DNA of 64,000 bases, from positions 19,889,745 to 19,953,744 of the forward strand of contig CM034598.1 in NCBI GenBank assembly GCA_020091685.1, given 5' to 3'. Position numbers and translations under genes: made by a program. Below, in pieces: positions 9,950-21,200 of the stretch. Below the pieces are notes generated by a model. That model made no database searches. It saw nothing but the letters and a program-made list of their open reading frames with translations, and was not told the origin of the DNA. Within the stretch, counting starts at the first letter, position 1; each line of letters opens with the position of its first letter. This DNA is from Lutjanus erythropterus (Eukaryota > Chordata > Actinopteri > Lutjaniformes > Lutjanidae).

Positions 9950-12900
9950 ATGATGATGATGCAGTCAGGCATGGATGACTTGACAAAGCAGAGGATGCTG
10001 CAGGCAAAGGCTCTGTCCAGGGAGGCCAGGGGAGGTAAGTCTGGAGGCAATCATTTGATTGATTGATTGATTGATTTCAGTCAGTGTACATTTTGAAACA
10101 GATCTAACATACACATACATAATATCTGGAAATAAACAAATATACTAATTAGTTTACATTAATACTTGCGTAAGTACATAAACTAATATGCTTATATTAT
10201 TTACATATTGCGTCCCTGTGTGTATTTAAGCCCAGTTTCAAACTGTCCTCTTGTGTGATCACAGCCAGAGCTGTTAGATGTAACTGATCCTAACATCAAA
10301 GCGTCTTAGTCCGTGATGTGCTACACCCAAATCCCAGGAGTGCCGGTGTGTTGCTGAAATGCTCCAAACACTCGAGCAGGGACCATCCCAGTTGCGCTGT
10401 TTGTTTTCCAGCACTGTCCGCCAGCTTTGAAACCAAGTCCCCTAAACTCAGCAAAATGTGACTCCCACCACCGAATTTCACACAGGCCGATCAAAGGCAG
10501 CTCCTCGAGGGTGGCACATGCCCAGACTTCTCCCAACACTTAACTTGTGCAAGAAACAGGGCCATCCGCTCTTACACGACTCTTTCATCCAAAGATCCTA
10601 TTTATATGCCCCATTACCCATGCAACCCTGGACCACAACACACATTACGCACCCCTTGACATCATCTCCAGGCTATTTCAGACCCTCTGCTGTGCCATGA
10701 TATAACACGAGAAGAAACCCAGGGCAAAAGCTGTGCAGATACCAACTTAGTGATGCTGCGCACGGTTTGGCTTTTTTATATCAGTGCCCCTCAGCTGTTT
10801 GAAGACGACAGAAACAAGGAGATCAGAGGAGACGTCAAGATTTGCCAAAGGTCCTTATTAGTCTGTGTTACTTTTCCTTCTCTTTCCAAATGTCTGCAAG
10901 TTACTCTTATCATTGCACCAACAACTAAATGTCGGGATTCCTATTTATGCCCCCTACCATGCTACACAGCATAATAACCTGCAGCAAATAAATGTCTCTG
11001 CTCTGATGATGCCATTTTTAAAATGCATAGAGATATTAAATGTAATCACTTATTAAAGCGCCTCCATTTGTCTGTCGTGTCGTGCCAGTGGGTCTGAACC
11101 TGGGGAAGAAGATGAGCGTTCCAAAGGACGTGCAGATGGAGGAGCTCACCCTCCCATCTAATCGAGGCTCTCGCATGTTTCAGGAGAGACAGAGGAGGGT
11201 TGAGAGGTACACGGTGGAGAACGATGCCAATGGTGCTTACAACGCCAACAATGTAAGGAGCTCAGAGGTGACACACAGAAACACACACAAAGACTCCTAT
11301 CCGCTGAGCCTACTGATGTAAATGATGTACCCGTGTTTCTGATATGTAGTTTGTGCTTAATAACAGCTTGTTGCTGTGATGAATTGATCAGAGCTGCAAT
11401 TAAATAGACGGTTTACCTCAAAATCAAAAATGCATATTTTGAATTCCAGACTGCTCACAACAAGGTCTGTGGATAATCCTGAGTAACCGGGTCTTGAGAA
11501 ACACAAGTTGAGGCCCATCTAATTCCATTATATCTGAGAGAAGGCAGACGTCTCTATGACTCATGTATCCAAAAATTGTCAGCTCACACCAGAACAATCT
11601 AGTCGGATAAATAGCACTACAGGAAAGAGGAAAGAAATTTGATTTTGCAGTGAACTGTCTCTTTATTGTCCAATGAAGTCTGACTCTTCTCTAACCTTTC
11701 TCTTTGTCTGCTGTCTCATGTCTTTAGAGTACAGAAATAGGCTTTTAACATCTTACCACACTAATTACATCTGCAGAATGGGGGGTTTCCACCCTGATAA
11801 ATGAGTGACGTCTTTAATTAAATAACATGTTTTAATCAGACAGGAATATCCCGAACAAACAATGAGCCTTGTAAGAAGAGATGTTACAGGGTACTCCAGC
11901 AATTTAGTGCTGCACTTTCATGGAGTTGAACATTTTTAAAATGAATGGACAATATGGAAGCATCAGGGTCTGAGATATCCTAAACTTTTGTCTTTGGTTT
12001 GGGACAAAATTCACTTTACATACACTTCCCCATAATGCAATTCAGGGGCATCTTTAATGGCTTCCTAAATGCCCACTTCTTTCATACCCAACACCTCTAG
12101 TTTGTAATAACATAATCAGAAGTATACAGATACACATACAGCTGTTTTCACAGGCTGGTTAGTACTCCTTGCTACAATTAAACTGAACTTTGTGTGTAAA
12201 ATCGGTGGAATGTCCCTCTAAAAAAGGCTGTATTTGTGGAATTAAAAGAAAAAACTTTCTCCATCAGGATGATGAACTCTGATTAAAGCTTCTGTCTTCG
12301 ATAAAGAGGTAACAATATATATAATCTCACAATGACACATGTCTCAATATCATTATGGACTATGACACTATCTACGGCAACATTACATACTTATACTTAC
12401 ATACTTATTTTATTATTTTGTTTTAATTGTATAAAAGGACTGCTACTGAATGCTACATTGTTTTTGTTTTCCAATTGTACATATATAAATCAAGCATTCA
12501 TTGCCGAAGACAGCTCATGCCAATTTTTTGCACATGCTTTGGTCATGGCTGGATACAACTTGATTATCTCATTCTATTAACAAAAAGAACATTCATGTTA
12601 AAGAAGCAAAATTACATGAACAAAAAATGCTGTGTTTTGTTTTTTTAATACTGTAAATAAATGTTATTATATATTGTTATATCCCTAGTCTCTGAGCACA
12701 ATTACAATTGCACATTTTTTATATAGTGTGGCTACAAATGTGACATTTTACATGTTTTAGAAACTGGAAATATGCACTTAACATTTTAATATTTAGATAT
12801 ATTTCAAATTTTTTAGTTTTGAAATTTTACCCTTCATGCGTCTTTCATTCTCTTAACCGTAAATATCATTGCACCTGAGTATGTGACAAATGAATCTTTG

Positions 12901-15900
12901 AATCCATCGCTGCCTCTATCCCAGGTCCATGTGGAGGCCGTTCCTCCCCCGCAGATCATCCCAGAGCCACAGGGAGGAAAAGAGAACCAGGCTTTCTCCA
13001 TCCCTGGTAAGCATAGCCTGGTCGTGAACCTTCAGAAGACTGTAGCAAAGAAGGGCAGTCCTGACGTCATCGCTCCAGGTAAATGGTAATACATGGTGAA
13101 GAATGGATTGCCGCAGACTGCCACAAGCCATATGACTGGCTCACCGCAATGCCAAATGCTTGGGCTGTTCATGGACACTGTATCTCACACTGATCTGCTA
13201 GTCTTCACTTTTTATATGGAAATGTACTGAGCAAATAAATCAGTTTTATTATTATCAGCGCCAGCAGAGTTGGCAGTTGGCAGAACGCAGTTGTCTGTAA
13301 CCATCTTTGCTGAGAGCTGTTGTGTATTTGGCCTGACAGAAGGCACTGCAATCTGACTGACAGTAAGCCGAGCTCTGTTTATTATCGGGGATTCACACAG
13401 AGATCTAATTACAGTACTGTGTAGCTCCTATTGTTGACAGGAGTGACATCAAAGGCATTTATATGTATATTAGATCAGTTTGTGCTTTGTCGGGGCTTGC
13501 TTTCTTGATGGTGTCTAATGGGGTTTGTAATTAGTTAGAAAACCCAAGGAATAACCATTTTTCTCAATACAGGGGACCTTATATTGCTTATTTTGAATGA
13601 GAAAATTACAACCTCAATTTGAAAAAAGTTGACACATTGTGTAAAATGTACAGAATGCAATATGTTCAAATCATTTAACAGTATAAAAATAAGATTTTTT
13701 AATGTTCAAACTAACAAACTTTAGTGTATTTAGTAATAATTGTATAAAGAATACTACACGGGCTCTGGTACACTTAGGAAAACTGTTGTCAGTAAACACA
13801 GTTGGTTGCTACATCTACAAAAGCAAATTAAGACTCTACCATGATCAGCGAAATCCATTAACATGATCCAGAGATGCTTTGGACTTCTGGGGCCTGAGCT
13901 CAACTTCAATGGTCTGATGCAAAGTGGAAAAGTGTGCTGTGGTCTGATGGGCTCAGATTGTTTTTGGAAGTCATGGACGTCATGTCCTCCAGTCTAAAAA
14001 GGACAAGGACAATCCAGTGGTTCAGACCGCCCTTCTTAAGATATACCTTTCAGAAGATATGTCGTAGCTAAGGAGACTCTGGGAAACAGCCGCTAAGCTT
14101 AAGGGAGACCTTAAGATACAACTTACGAAGCACATAGCGCTACGAAGGCTCTGGGAAACAGGGCCCAGGCTGTTACCAGCGCTGACTTCAAAAGCCAGCA
14201 TCTGTGATGGCATGAGGGTGTGTTTGAGCCCATGGCATCATGGATAAGGCCCCATTAATGCTGAAAGGTACATACAGGTTTTGGAGCTCATACGCTGCCA
14301 TCCAGACAACATGTTTTTCAGAGACGTTCCTGCTTATTTCAGCAAGACAATGCCAAAAACACATTCTGCACATGTTCCAACAGTAAAAGTTAAAATGTTC
14401 ACATACTAGACTGCAGTGACCCCGGACTGTTGAGCCCCTGAAGTTGTATAACAAGCAAGACTGGGAAAGAATCAGTTCCCCAATGCCTGAGTGCTGCTAA
14501 AAGATAAACACTTGACTTTTTAGAAGTGTGTTGCAGGGATCAAATTCAGAATGAGTGTATAATTACAAAAAACAATAGTTAATCAGTTTGAAAGCAAAAT
14601 ATCTTGTCTTTGTTCTGTATTCAATAGATTACAGGTTGTAAATCATTGCATTCTGTTTTTATTTACATTTTACATAATATCCCTTATTTTTGGAATTTGG
14701 GTTGTATTTTTCTCATGGTGGTGCCTTATTTTTGCCTACTGACAATTGACTTCTGTTTCTATCAGGATATTCTGGCCCTCTGAAGACAGTTCCTCATGAA
14801 AAGTTCAACACAACAGTAATCCCTAAATCCTACTGCTCCCCATGGGCGGAAGCTTTGGGAGGCAATGAAGAGCTCCTGAACACCCTCAATACCCAGCTGC
14901 CCGAGCCCCCGCAAAGACTACAGCCTGCCAACTACAGGTGCTTCAACAGGTAAATCTTGCCTCTCCAGCCGCTACTCGGTTCACCCAAATAAATCATGAG
15001 GTGTTGAGACCTACACATCTTCAAATAGACCCTCAGATGACCTAACCATGTTATCCATCACAATCATCCCGTCCCTGGGCTCCACTCCATGTTTCCACGG
15101 TTTGAAAATGAATCCAGTCTCTCTGCCTCACACCTCCTTGAAGAGAGACTGCGTGATGGCTATTTTGAACTGTGGCTCTTGAAAGATGATCTGTTGGCGG
15201 GGCTGCAAGCTTTTAATGCCCCCCACAAGACAGATTACGCACGAAAGGGAATCTTGTTTCTCATGGCACACAAGGAATTGCATCACTCTGGCAAGGCAGG
15301 ACAAAGGTTAAGCTTGGGCAGATGGAGAAATGGAGGATATATGAAAGACAAACTCAAGGCTTTACTCAATTATGGCTGTCAATCACTCGCTTTCTGCCAG
15401 CCAGTCCGGAACTGTACCCCCAGGGGAGGGATCTGTTTACACCTTTCAGATTACTATGAAATTGTGATGCCTTAATTATATGTGAACTCAGCAGCTACAC
15501 ACGTAGAAAAAGTTGAGTTCACTATACACCCTGCTAAAGTCATCCTGAATCCCAGGAGGTTTCCTTCTGTTAGCAGGACCAGTTAAAATCAGAGAGATGG
15601 TCAGACTTGGTGTCATGTATCATCTAAAGGTTTTCCCCCTTTATGGGAAGGAGTCTGAGCCATGTGATACCCAGTGTCCTGTTCTGCTGGGAACATGAAA
15701 CGCAATGCATTCAGCCTGTTTAGTAAGTAAGGTCTCTTTTCTTTGTGTCTCAGATCTGCCATGCCATTTGGGGGAGTATTGGCCAGCAAGAGGGTGATCC
15801 CTGTGATTAGCTTTGAGGCAGTGGAGCCCCAGAAGCTACCCAGCGTTGCTCAGGAGCGCATGTGGCGGCGACCCAACTTCAACAGAGCACCCCGGGGATG

Positions 15901-15937
15901 GGGAATTGATTACAACCCTGAATCTAATGAACTATGA
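9950..15937 (+). CDS. myoz3: Myozenin-3 (calsarcin/FATZ family), complete, 256 codons
   Basis: Sarcomeric Z-disc adaptor that binds alpha-actinin, filamin C, telethonin, ZASP/Cypher and calcineurin. Coding exons: 9950-10034, 11089-11252, 12925-13078, 14766-14949, 15754-15937. Phases match and all borders are GT-AG. Family marks: the N-terminal GLNLGKKMSVPKDVQMEEL block (residues 30-48) followed by SNRGSRMF and RQRRVERYTVEN; the central APGYSGPLKTVPHEKFNTT block (133-151); and the C-terminal NYRCFNRSAMPFGG (190-203) and FNRAPRGWG (238-246). Length fits human MYOZ3 (251). Four ATG codons in a row open the frame; the first is taken as start. Choice of myozenin-3 over 1 or 2 rests on the tail-to-tail rbm22 neighbour, as in human 5q33.1, and on a PES.EL end like that of MYOZ3. 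The last five residues are ESNEL, where the family ends ESEEL or ETEEL. Confidence 0.92.
10598..10607 (+). promoter_or_regulatory. MEF2-like site in myozenin intron 2
   Basis: CTATTTATAT fits the MEF2 consensus except for its last base. It sits in a locally C-rich tract (about 10,280-10,700) that stands out from the A+T-rich intron, so it could mark a muscle enhancer or an alternative promoter. Motif only; no functional support. Confidence 0.25.
11406..11662 (-). mobile_element. Short MITE with two terminal repeats in myozenin intron 3
   Basis: The left end GACGGTTTACCTCAAAATCA and the right end TTTGATTTTGCAGTGAACTG are imperfect inverted repeats. The interior, read on the minus strand, matches the truncated copy at 2791-2988. 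No coding capacity. Confidence 0.65.
11888..12217 (+). mobile_element. MITE (AGGGTACTCC ... GGAATGTCCCT) in myozenin intron 3
   Basis: Short inverted ends AGGGTACTCC and GGAATGTCCCT enclose a body with the words CATACACTTCCCCATAATGC and CCTCTAGTTTG, which I recognise as a dispersed teleost repeat. Non-autonomous. Exact ends are approximate. Confidence 0.55.
12320..12690 (+). repeat. Dispersed A+T-rich repeat, copy 1 (second copy at 24440-24820)
   Basis: It shares an ordered set of words with 24440-24820: TTTTTGTTTT, then CATTCATTG, then a T-run followed by GCACATG, then TTAAAGAAG, and an end resembling TTGTTATATCCCTA. Family unknown; probably a decayed non-autonomous DNA transposon. Confidence 0.45.
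13890..14470 (+). pseudogene. Tc1-like transposase pseudogene
   Basis: Remnant coding stretch inside the Tc1-like element. The recognisable parts are the segment around the first catalytic aspartate (GTGGTCTGATGGG, 13,937-13,949), the KPASVM stretch (about 14,190) and the QQDNA region (about 14,340-14,355). The region that should contain the third acidic residue is deleted. Multiple frameshifts and stops are present. Confidence 0.65.
14030..14166. mobile_element. Small element nested inside the Tc1-like transposon
   Basis: The segment interrupts the transposase homology and contains CTCTGGGAAACAG twice (14,076 and 14,149), the second followed by GGCCC. The word CTGGGAAACAGGGCCC is a terminal repeat I recognise from other fish MITEs. 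The left boundary is uncertain. Confidence 0.4.
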
Positions 15938-17100
15938 AAAAGGGCTGATCAGCTAAAGACTGGAGCACTGACCTATGCTTGCTGCTCTCCTTCCACAAAG
16001 ATGATCCCTCTGTTAATCACTGGGCACTGCAGGGGAGAAAAACACTCATGCATGAAATATGAAGTGGTTTGCTACTGCAGAGTGGTTTGATCAGCAACTT
16101 ATCGTGCTGAACCACAATAGAGTCCAGGACAATGCTGCTACAGGCTGAACAGTTCAACCTATCCTTCTTTTTTCACCCACAGTGTATCCAGAAGTGATCC
16201 CATCAATATCTCAATACCTGACTCCCCCCTTCCAGTCTCTATGAGGCCTGTCACAATAATTACATTATCAACTAATCAGCTCAGCTAAAATTACTGTATG
16301 ATATTACTGCCTTTTGGGTTTAAATGCATGTTCATTTACATGAAAATATCATCAACATTTTGGCCACATGATACCACATCAAACAGCAGGGTTTTTCCTA
16401 CCATTATTAGACTTGAACACAGTGACTAAGCATTTTTTCACAGAGCATAAAAGCCAAATGAACACAAAAAACTATGCTAAGATACATTTTGCTGTCAATT
16501 CGGGTTGTGCTTGTTTCTGTCGTCTCATCGTCGTAGCAGGATCCCATAAGCCCAGAAGGGCGATGTCATGTTCTCTGGCACTGATTCTCTGTATGTATTT
16601 GTTCATGTTTTACGAAAGCTTTAACCCAAGGCATAGCCAGATCTCTCTCCACAGCACTCAGCGTGGAGAAAGGTCTGACTCTACATGTTATCATTCTGTT
16701 ACTGGAAAGATAATACACTGGTTTTTGTTTTTCTCTTAACCAATCACAATTATCTTAGGCTGTGCTAATCCTGCAATGCCAACAAACAAGGTGTCCAATG
16801 ACGGGCTTATACCCACAACGTATATCCAGTGAGTCAGACTTGATCCAAGCCATACAACAATAATAGCCATCATATCACAACCACAATCACAAACGCACTC
16901 AAATCGGATTTGTACGCGCTATCCAAAGTTCAGGTATTGGAATCAGGAAGGAAAAAGGCATCTGTATATAACAATATCATTGATCACAATTATTTCTGGG
17001 TCAATAAAATGTCCTACAAAAGTAGTTGTTGTAATAGGCCATGTGATGCCACATACCTATCCCCTACTTTTTGTATAGCAATGATAGGAAATTCCTCTGC
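15938..17100 (+). other. Myozenin 3' UTR and start of the convergent interval
   Basis: The sequence after the myozenin stop lacks further family similarity. The first few hundred bases must be 3' UTR, but the polyadenylation site was not fixed: AATAAA appears at about 17,001 and again in the LINE tail near 17,136. Short open frames here have no recognisable product. Confidence 0.4.
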
Positions 17101-17101
17101 T

Positions 17102-17176
17102 CTAACAAATTGTAAAGGACTTTGAATTGCCTTGTTGTTGAAATGTGCTTTACAAATAAACTTGCCTTACCTTACA
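17102..17176 (+). mobile_element. LINE 3' tail (L2/Rex-like)
   Basis: ATGTGCTTTACAAATAAACT followed by the short repeat TTGCCTTACCTTAC is the typical 3' end of fish L2-clade LINEs. A similar tail, on the other strand, ends the LINE remnant at 53,605-54,150. Only the 3' end is recognisable. It could supply an AATAAA signal to the myozenin transcript. Confidence 0.55.
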
Positions 17177-17177
17177 T

Positions 17178-17546
17178 AGGGCTGGGCAATATGTACAAAA
17201 TAAAGTATCATGATTTGTTTGACCAGATACCTCGATATCCAGATTTATCAATGTTGTGACAATATTGTAGGGATGACTATTTGTGTTTTCACAAAACACA
17301 AAGGACGATGACATAAATAACAGCCAGTAATGTGGATATAATGATTAAGTGGGTAAAGGAAAATAACTGAAGAGCGAGAACAGTCTGTTAACTTCAGAAA
17401 ATGACATCACTTTACTGTAAAGCAGCCTTTAAAACCAGGAAAAGACAACACTTATGCCATATCATGATATAACAATAACCAAAATCTAAGACAATATCTA
17501 GTCTCATGTCACGATAGATTTAATATTGATATACTGCCCAGCCCCA
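17178..17546 (-). mobile_element. MITE with AGGGCTGGGCAATAT-type ends, between myoz3 and rbm22
   Basis: The left end AGGGCTGGGCAATATG and right end CATACTGCCCAGCCCC form inverted repeats. The interior (TCTAAGACAATATCTAGTCTCATG) is the reverse complement of the copy at 56162-56501. A non-autonomous DNA transposon widespread in fishes. It probably lies within or near the overlapping 3' ends of the two convergent genes. Confidence 0.75.
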
Positions 17547-18226
17547 TTCTTACACCACGGTTAAAACAGCACAAGTATACACAAGAATAATATGCACTGA
17601 GATGGTTTATGACAAAACTGTGTCATTTTAATGACAAATGAAAACAACATCCAAAGAAAGCTGTATGTCATCATAATGTGGACTATTAAGATTGTGCCAA
17701 ATAAAAAAAAGACAATGCAACTGAAAATTAACAGGTTTAAAAATACTCCTCAGAATTTTCCTCCATGACATACTCTATGCACGATATGACAAATATGAAT
17801 TAATCCTACAGTATACATTTTATATGTACAATGGCTCCAACCACAGGAGCCTGTAAAAACCAGATGGGCCCCGATCACACTGGCCGGTAACCTCATGTCT
17901 CAAGTCTTTTACTGTTAACTTCTGCTGTTCAGATGCTGTTCTGGTACTTGTTAACTGCGAGTAGTGACAAATTGATCTTGTAACATCCTGGTTGTCGTCT
18001 CTCCAGACACAGATGGTCCTCTTTCAGTTCATTCGCTGCGCTGCAGGTGGCATAATAAATCAGATGTTATCCTGTAAGAAGTAACTGTTTCTATGCAGTG
18101 TGTTTCTCACAGGAGGAGTCTGCAGGCTTCAGACCCCCTGACGGCATCTGAGGTGAAAGTAACCGACCAGGTCTGACGTTAAGGAAAAGAATGACACCTA
18201 ATCACAGTATGACTTCACTCCAGCAG
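17547..18226 (-). other. rbm22: rbm22 3' UTR region
   Basis: About 680 bp downstream of the rbm22 stop on the minus strand. No AATAAA was found close by on that strand; a variant ATTAAA (TTTAAT on the plus strand near 17,625) is the nearest candidate, so the 3' end is not fixed. Confidence 0.35.
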
Positions 18227-21200
18227 CTAATCCCCATGACGGGAGCCATGAGCAGCATGGGCACCCATGCGCTGAGGATCCTGGGACGGGTAGTGGATTT
18301 GACCAGGAGGTCTCATGCTCATTGGAGGGGGCATAGGTGGAGCCATGGGACCCATCGGGTGAAACATTGGAGGCCCAAAACCTGATTGAGCAGATGGAAA
18401 GAAAGAATAGAGCATTAACCATCTACTTTTCTCGCTGTGTTTAAATCCTTTACATCATGCATCTCCTTGGCTCATTTACAAAAATTGTATATAACAGATC
18501 AGTGATATAACGTTAGTTGGATTATTTTAAATAGCTATTTTATATTGAAATATTTTACCTTTTATGTAATTTAAGATGTATCTATGAGATAATGGTTAAG
18601 ATTTTACCTGGAGGAGGTGGGTTGATGCCTGGAGGTGGGGGCAGAGCAATGTTCATGACAGCAGGAGAAGTGCCAGGGTCCAGGTTGAAGTAGTTTGCAG
18701 GAGCTTCTTCATCTAAAGCTGGTGGTGGAGGAAGAGCTACAGCACAAAGAAAAATCAAATTTAAGAAATTTGACATACCAATCTCAGCAATAATTTTGAC
18801 TTAGTAGTCCACTATCAATCCTAATACTTTGAATTACACTCACATTACTATGCATACAGACTAATGCTACAACAGAACATAGCTGGTCCATGAACCGTAT
18901 AAATCACCCTCTATGATTCAGCATGCATATGAATCGCTGAGTAATTGCAAAATTAAACCAAATAGTGTGAAATATGGTTTTACGGCTGCTATTGCTTTTT
19001 AAAGTAGTAAGTCCCTAAATCTTGATGCAGAGTCCCAGTGACAAGACAAGATTGATGCATGCTGTGTTTTACTCTGAAGTGCAATTATTAGGTCAGGAGA
19101 CAGCTGATTTAAAAGCTGTTGTTTTCGCCTCCATTGAGTGAAATCCCATAGGCTATGACTTCAGGCATTTTCAGTGGTGTAACTGGGAAACTGGCCACGC
19201 TTATCATCAGAACAGATCATAAGATTTTGATGTTTATCTTCTACTTCAATAATATCTGCAGCCTTCACTTCAACACACAGCTCAGCTCTCGCAAGGGAGC
19301 AGCTCCAGTTTCTTTGCCTGTCTGGGGTACAGCTCTCAGTGTTGACTGGCTATTACTCAATCAAACAGTACTGTGAGCAAGACGACAGAGTGGTGACTAC
19401 CACAGACTGTGTAATGTTTTTATTTCTTCATTTATATCATTATTTTTTAAATAGATGTTTATATACAATCTACAGTGATTATAGACAGAGAGAGGCAGCT
19501 GCATCAGAGCCAGAGTAACACATTTTAAAATTAATTTAACACCAACCCGCCTTTTTTGCTGATCCGAAAAATGACCAGATCTATGACTCAAACCCCTGCC
19601 AACATCTGAACTGTAGGTTTTGTGTTCTGTTGTACCCCAGGGGCACACAGACAAATTCAAATCTCTCTGTGATTGCAGACTCACCTCCAGGCAGTCCAGG
19701 TACAGGGTCGAGCCTGGTGCCCATCTCACTGACGCCATCTTTAACGCCCTCCTTCCCTCTTGCTGCCTGTGACCTAAAAAGACAAACCATATAAGTTATG
19801 TACGTTAACCACAACACTTACTTTGATAAGTACTGCTGAATGGTTTGTAGCAGCAGAATTGTGCTGAGAATAGAAAACATCAAGTGTCTTGCTGTGTTAA
19901 GAAGCTCTTACTGTGTCTGTAATAATATTCTAAAGTCACTGATGTCAGGAGTTCACTTGTAGTTGTGACTGTGATGATAGCATTACTCTGGGCTCTTACT
20001 TTCAGACACACATGCCCCCTGAACACAACATTTAATAACCAAATTATCACTAGAAATCTTCACATCTCCTCCTAAGTGGCTCTGCTTAGTGGGGCTGAAT
20101 GGAAGCTAAGAATTTTAATTAGAAGGCAGGAGGACTTTTTTCTAAGGTGCAGCCACACAATCAGCTTCTTACCTTCCCCACTTGACAGTGAGCCTCCGGC
20201 CATTGATGATCAGTTTGTTGAAGGATTTCTCAGCAGCCATTTCAGCGGCCTGTCTTGTGGCAAACTGGATGAAGGCACACTGCTGCCTCTGTACTATGGT
20301 AATGGTGCGGATCTCTCCAAACTGGTAAAAGTGACTCCTGCAATAAAACAGACAAATGTTCAATAAACTCAAAAGGCTGGAAGTAGTGTTCAATATTCTA
20401 ACAGTCCTTTTTATGAGAGTGAAATTACTCTGAACTACATTTACAATGAGTAAAACACACTCTCAAAGACCAGAGGACGTAGAAGAGCTTGTTATGAAAC
20501 ACAAATCCTTACTTGAGATCTCCATCTGTGACAGTATCTCCCAGACCCCCAATGTAGAGGGTACTGATGGACTTGTCCTCTGGTGGGTCCAGGCGGGGCA
20601 TAGTTGAAGCCCGTTTAAGCAGCTTGTCAGCCACTGGATCATTGATGCCGTAGTAACGGTCCTTAATGTTCTGATCGGCTAGAGGGTCATCAGGATCAGT
20701 GGGCTTCTCATGCCTGTGTGAAAACAAGAACCAGAATGAGAAAATACAATTGAACCAAAAATAAAGAAAATACAATTAAATTGAATTATAAGACAATCTG
20801 ATTTCTATTTTGTCTATGGTAATAAGTACTAATAAATTTAAACTGATACATAAAAATTAAGATAAAAAATAAAACAACAACAATCATCTCTAGTACACAC
20901 AGCTGAACACAAAGCACCATGTTCAACCCCTAAAGAACAGCAGCTGTAGCCTGTTTTATGTCAATTACCTGTAGGGACACTCCTCCCCTCTCTTACACTC
21001 TCCCTTCACCCAGAAGGAGCAGATGTGCGGCCGGTTCCTCTTGTAATATGGCGTGGTCCGGGCCAATTTCAGCAACATATCACTAGAGCTGGGCGCTTTA
21101 CCAAGCTGGCCTACCGGTCGTGTGCCATCAGAGTTCGCTATCTGAGAAGACAGAGGTCCAAATAAATATGAGGGATCAATGACAACCAAAACTCTAACCT

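Larger units (their letters stand above)
13609..14704 (+). mobile_element. Tc1/mariner-like transposon, decayed, in myozenin intron 4
   Basis: Inverted ends CAACCTCAATTTGAAAAAAG and the complement of CCAAATTC-type sequence (right end TTTGGAATTTGGGTTG) are flanked by TA on both sides (13607-13608, 14705-14706), the target duplication of this superfamily. Between about 13,890 and 14,470 the plus strand retains stretches of a DDE transposase gene, including TGTTTTTGGAAGTCATGGAC and CAGCAAGACAATGCC, the latter encoding the QQDNA catalytic region. The frame is broken by stops, a deletion after about 14,415 and an insertion near 14,030-14,166. It is not active. Confidence 0.8.

Noticed and set aside
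15089-15475. 128-codon plus-strand open frame in myozenin intron 5
   Set aside because: It lies between two well-phased exons, has no similarity to the family, and including it would break the reading phase.
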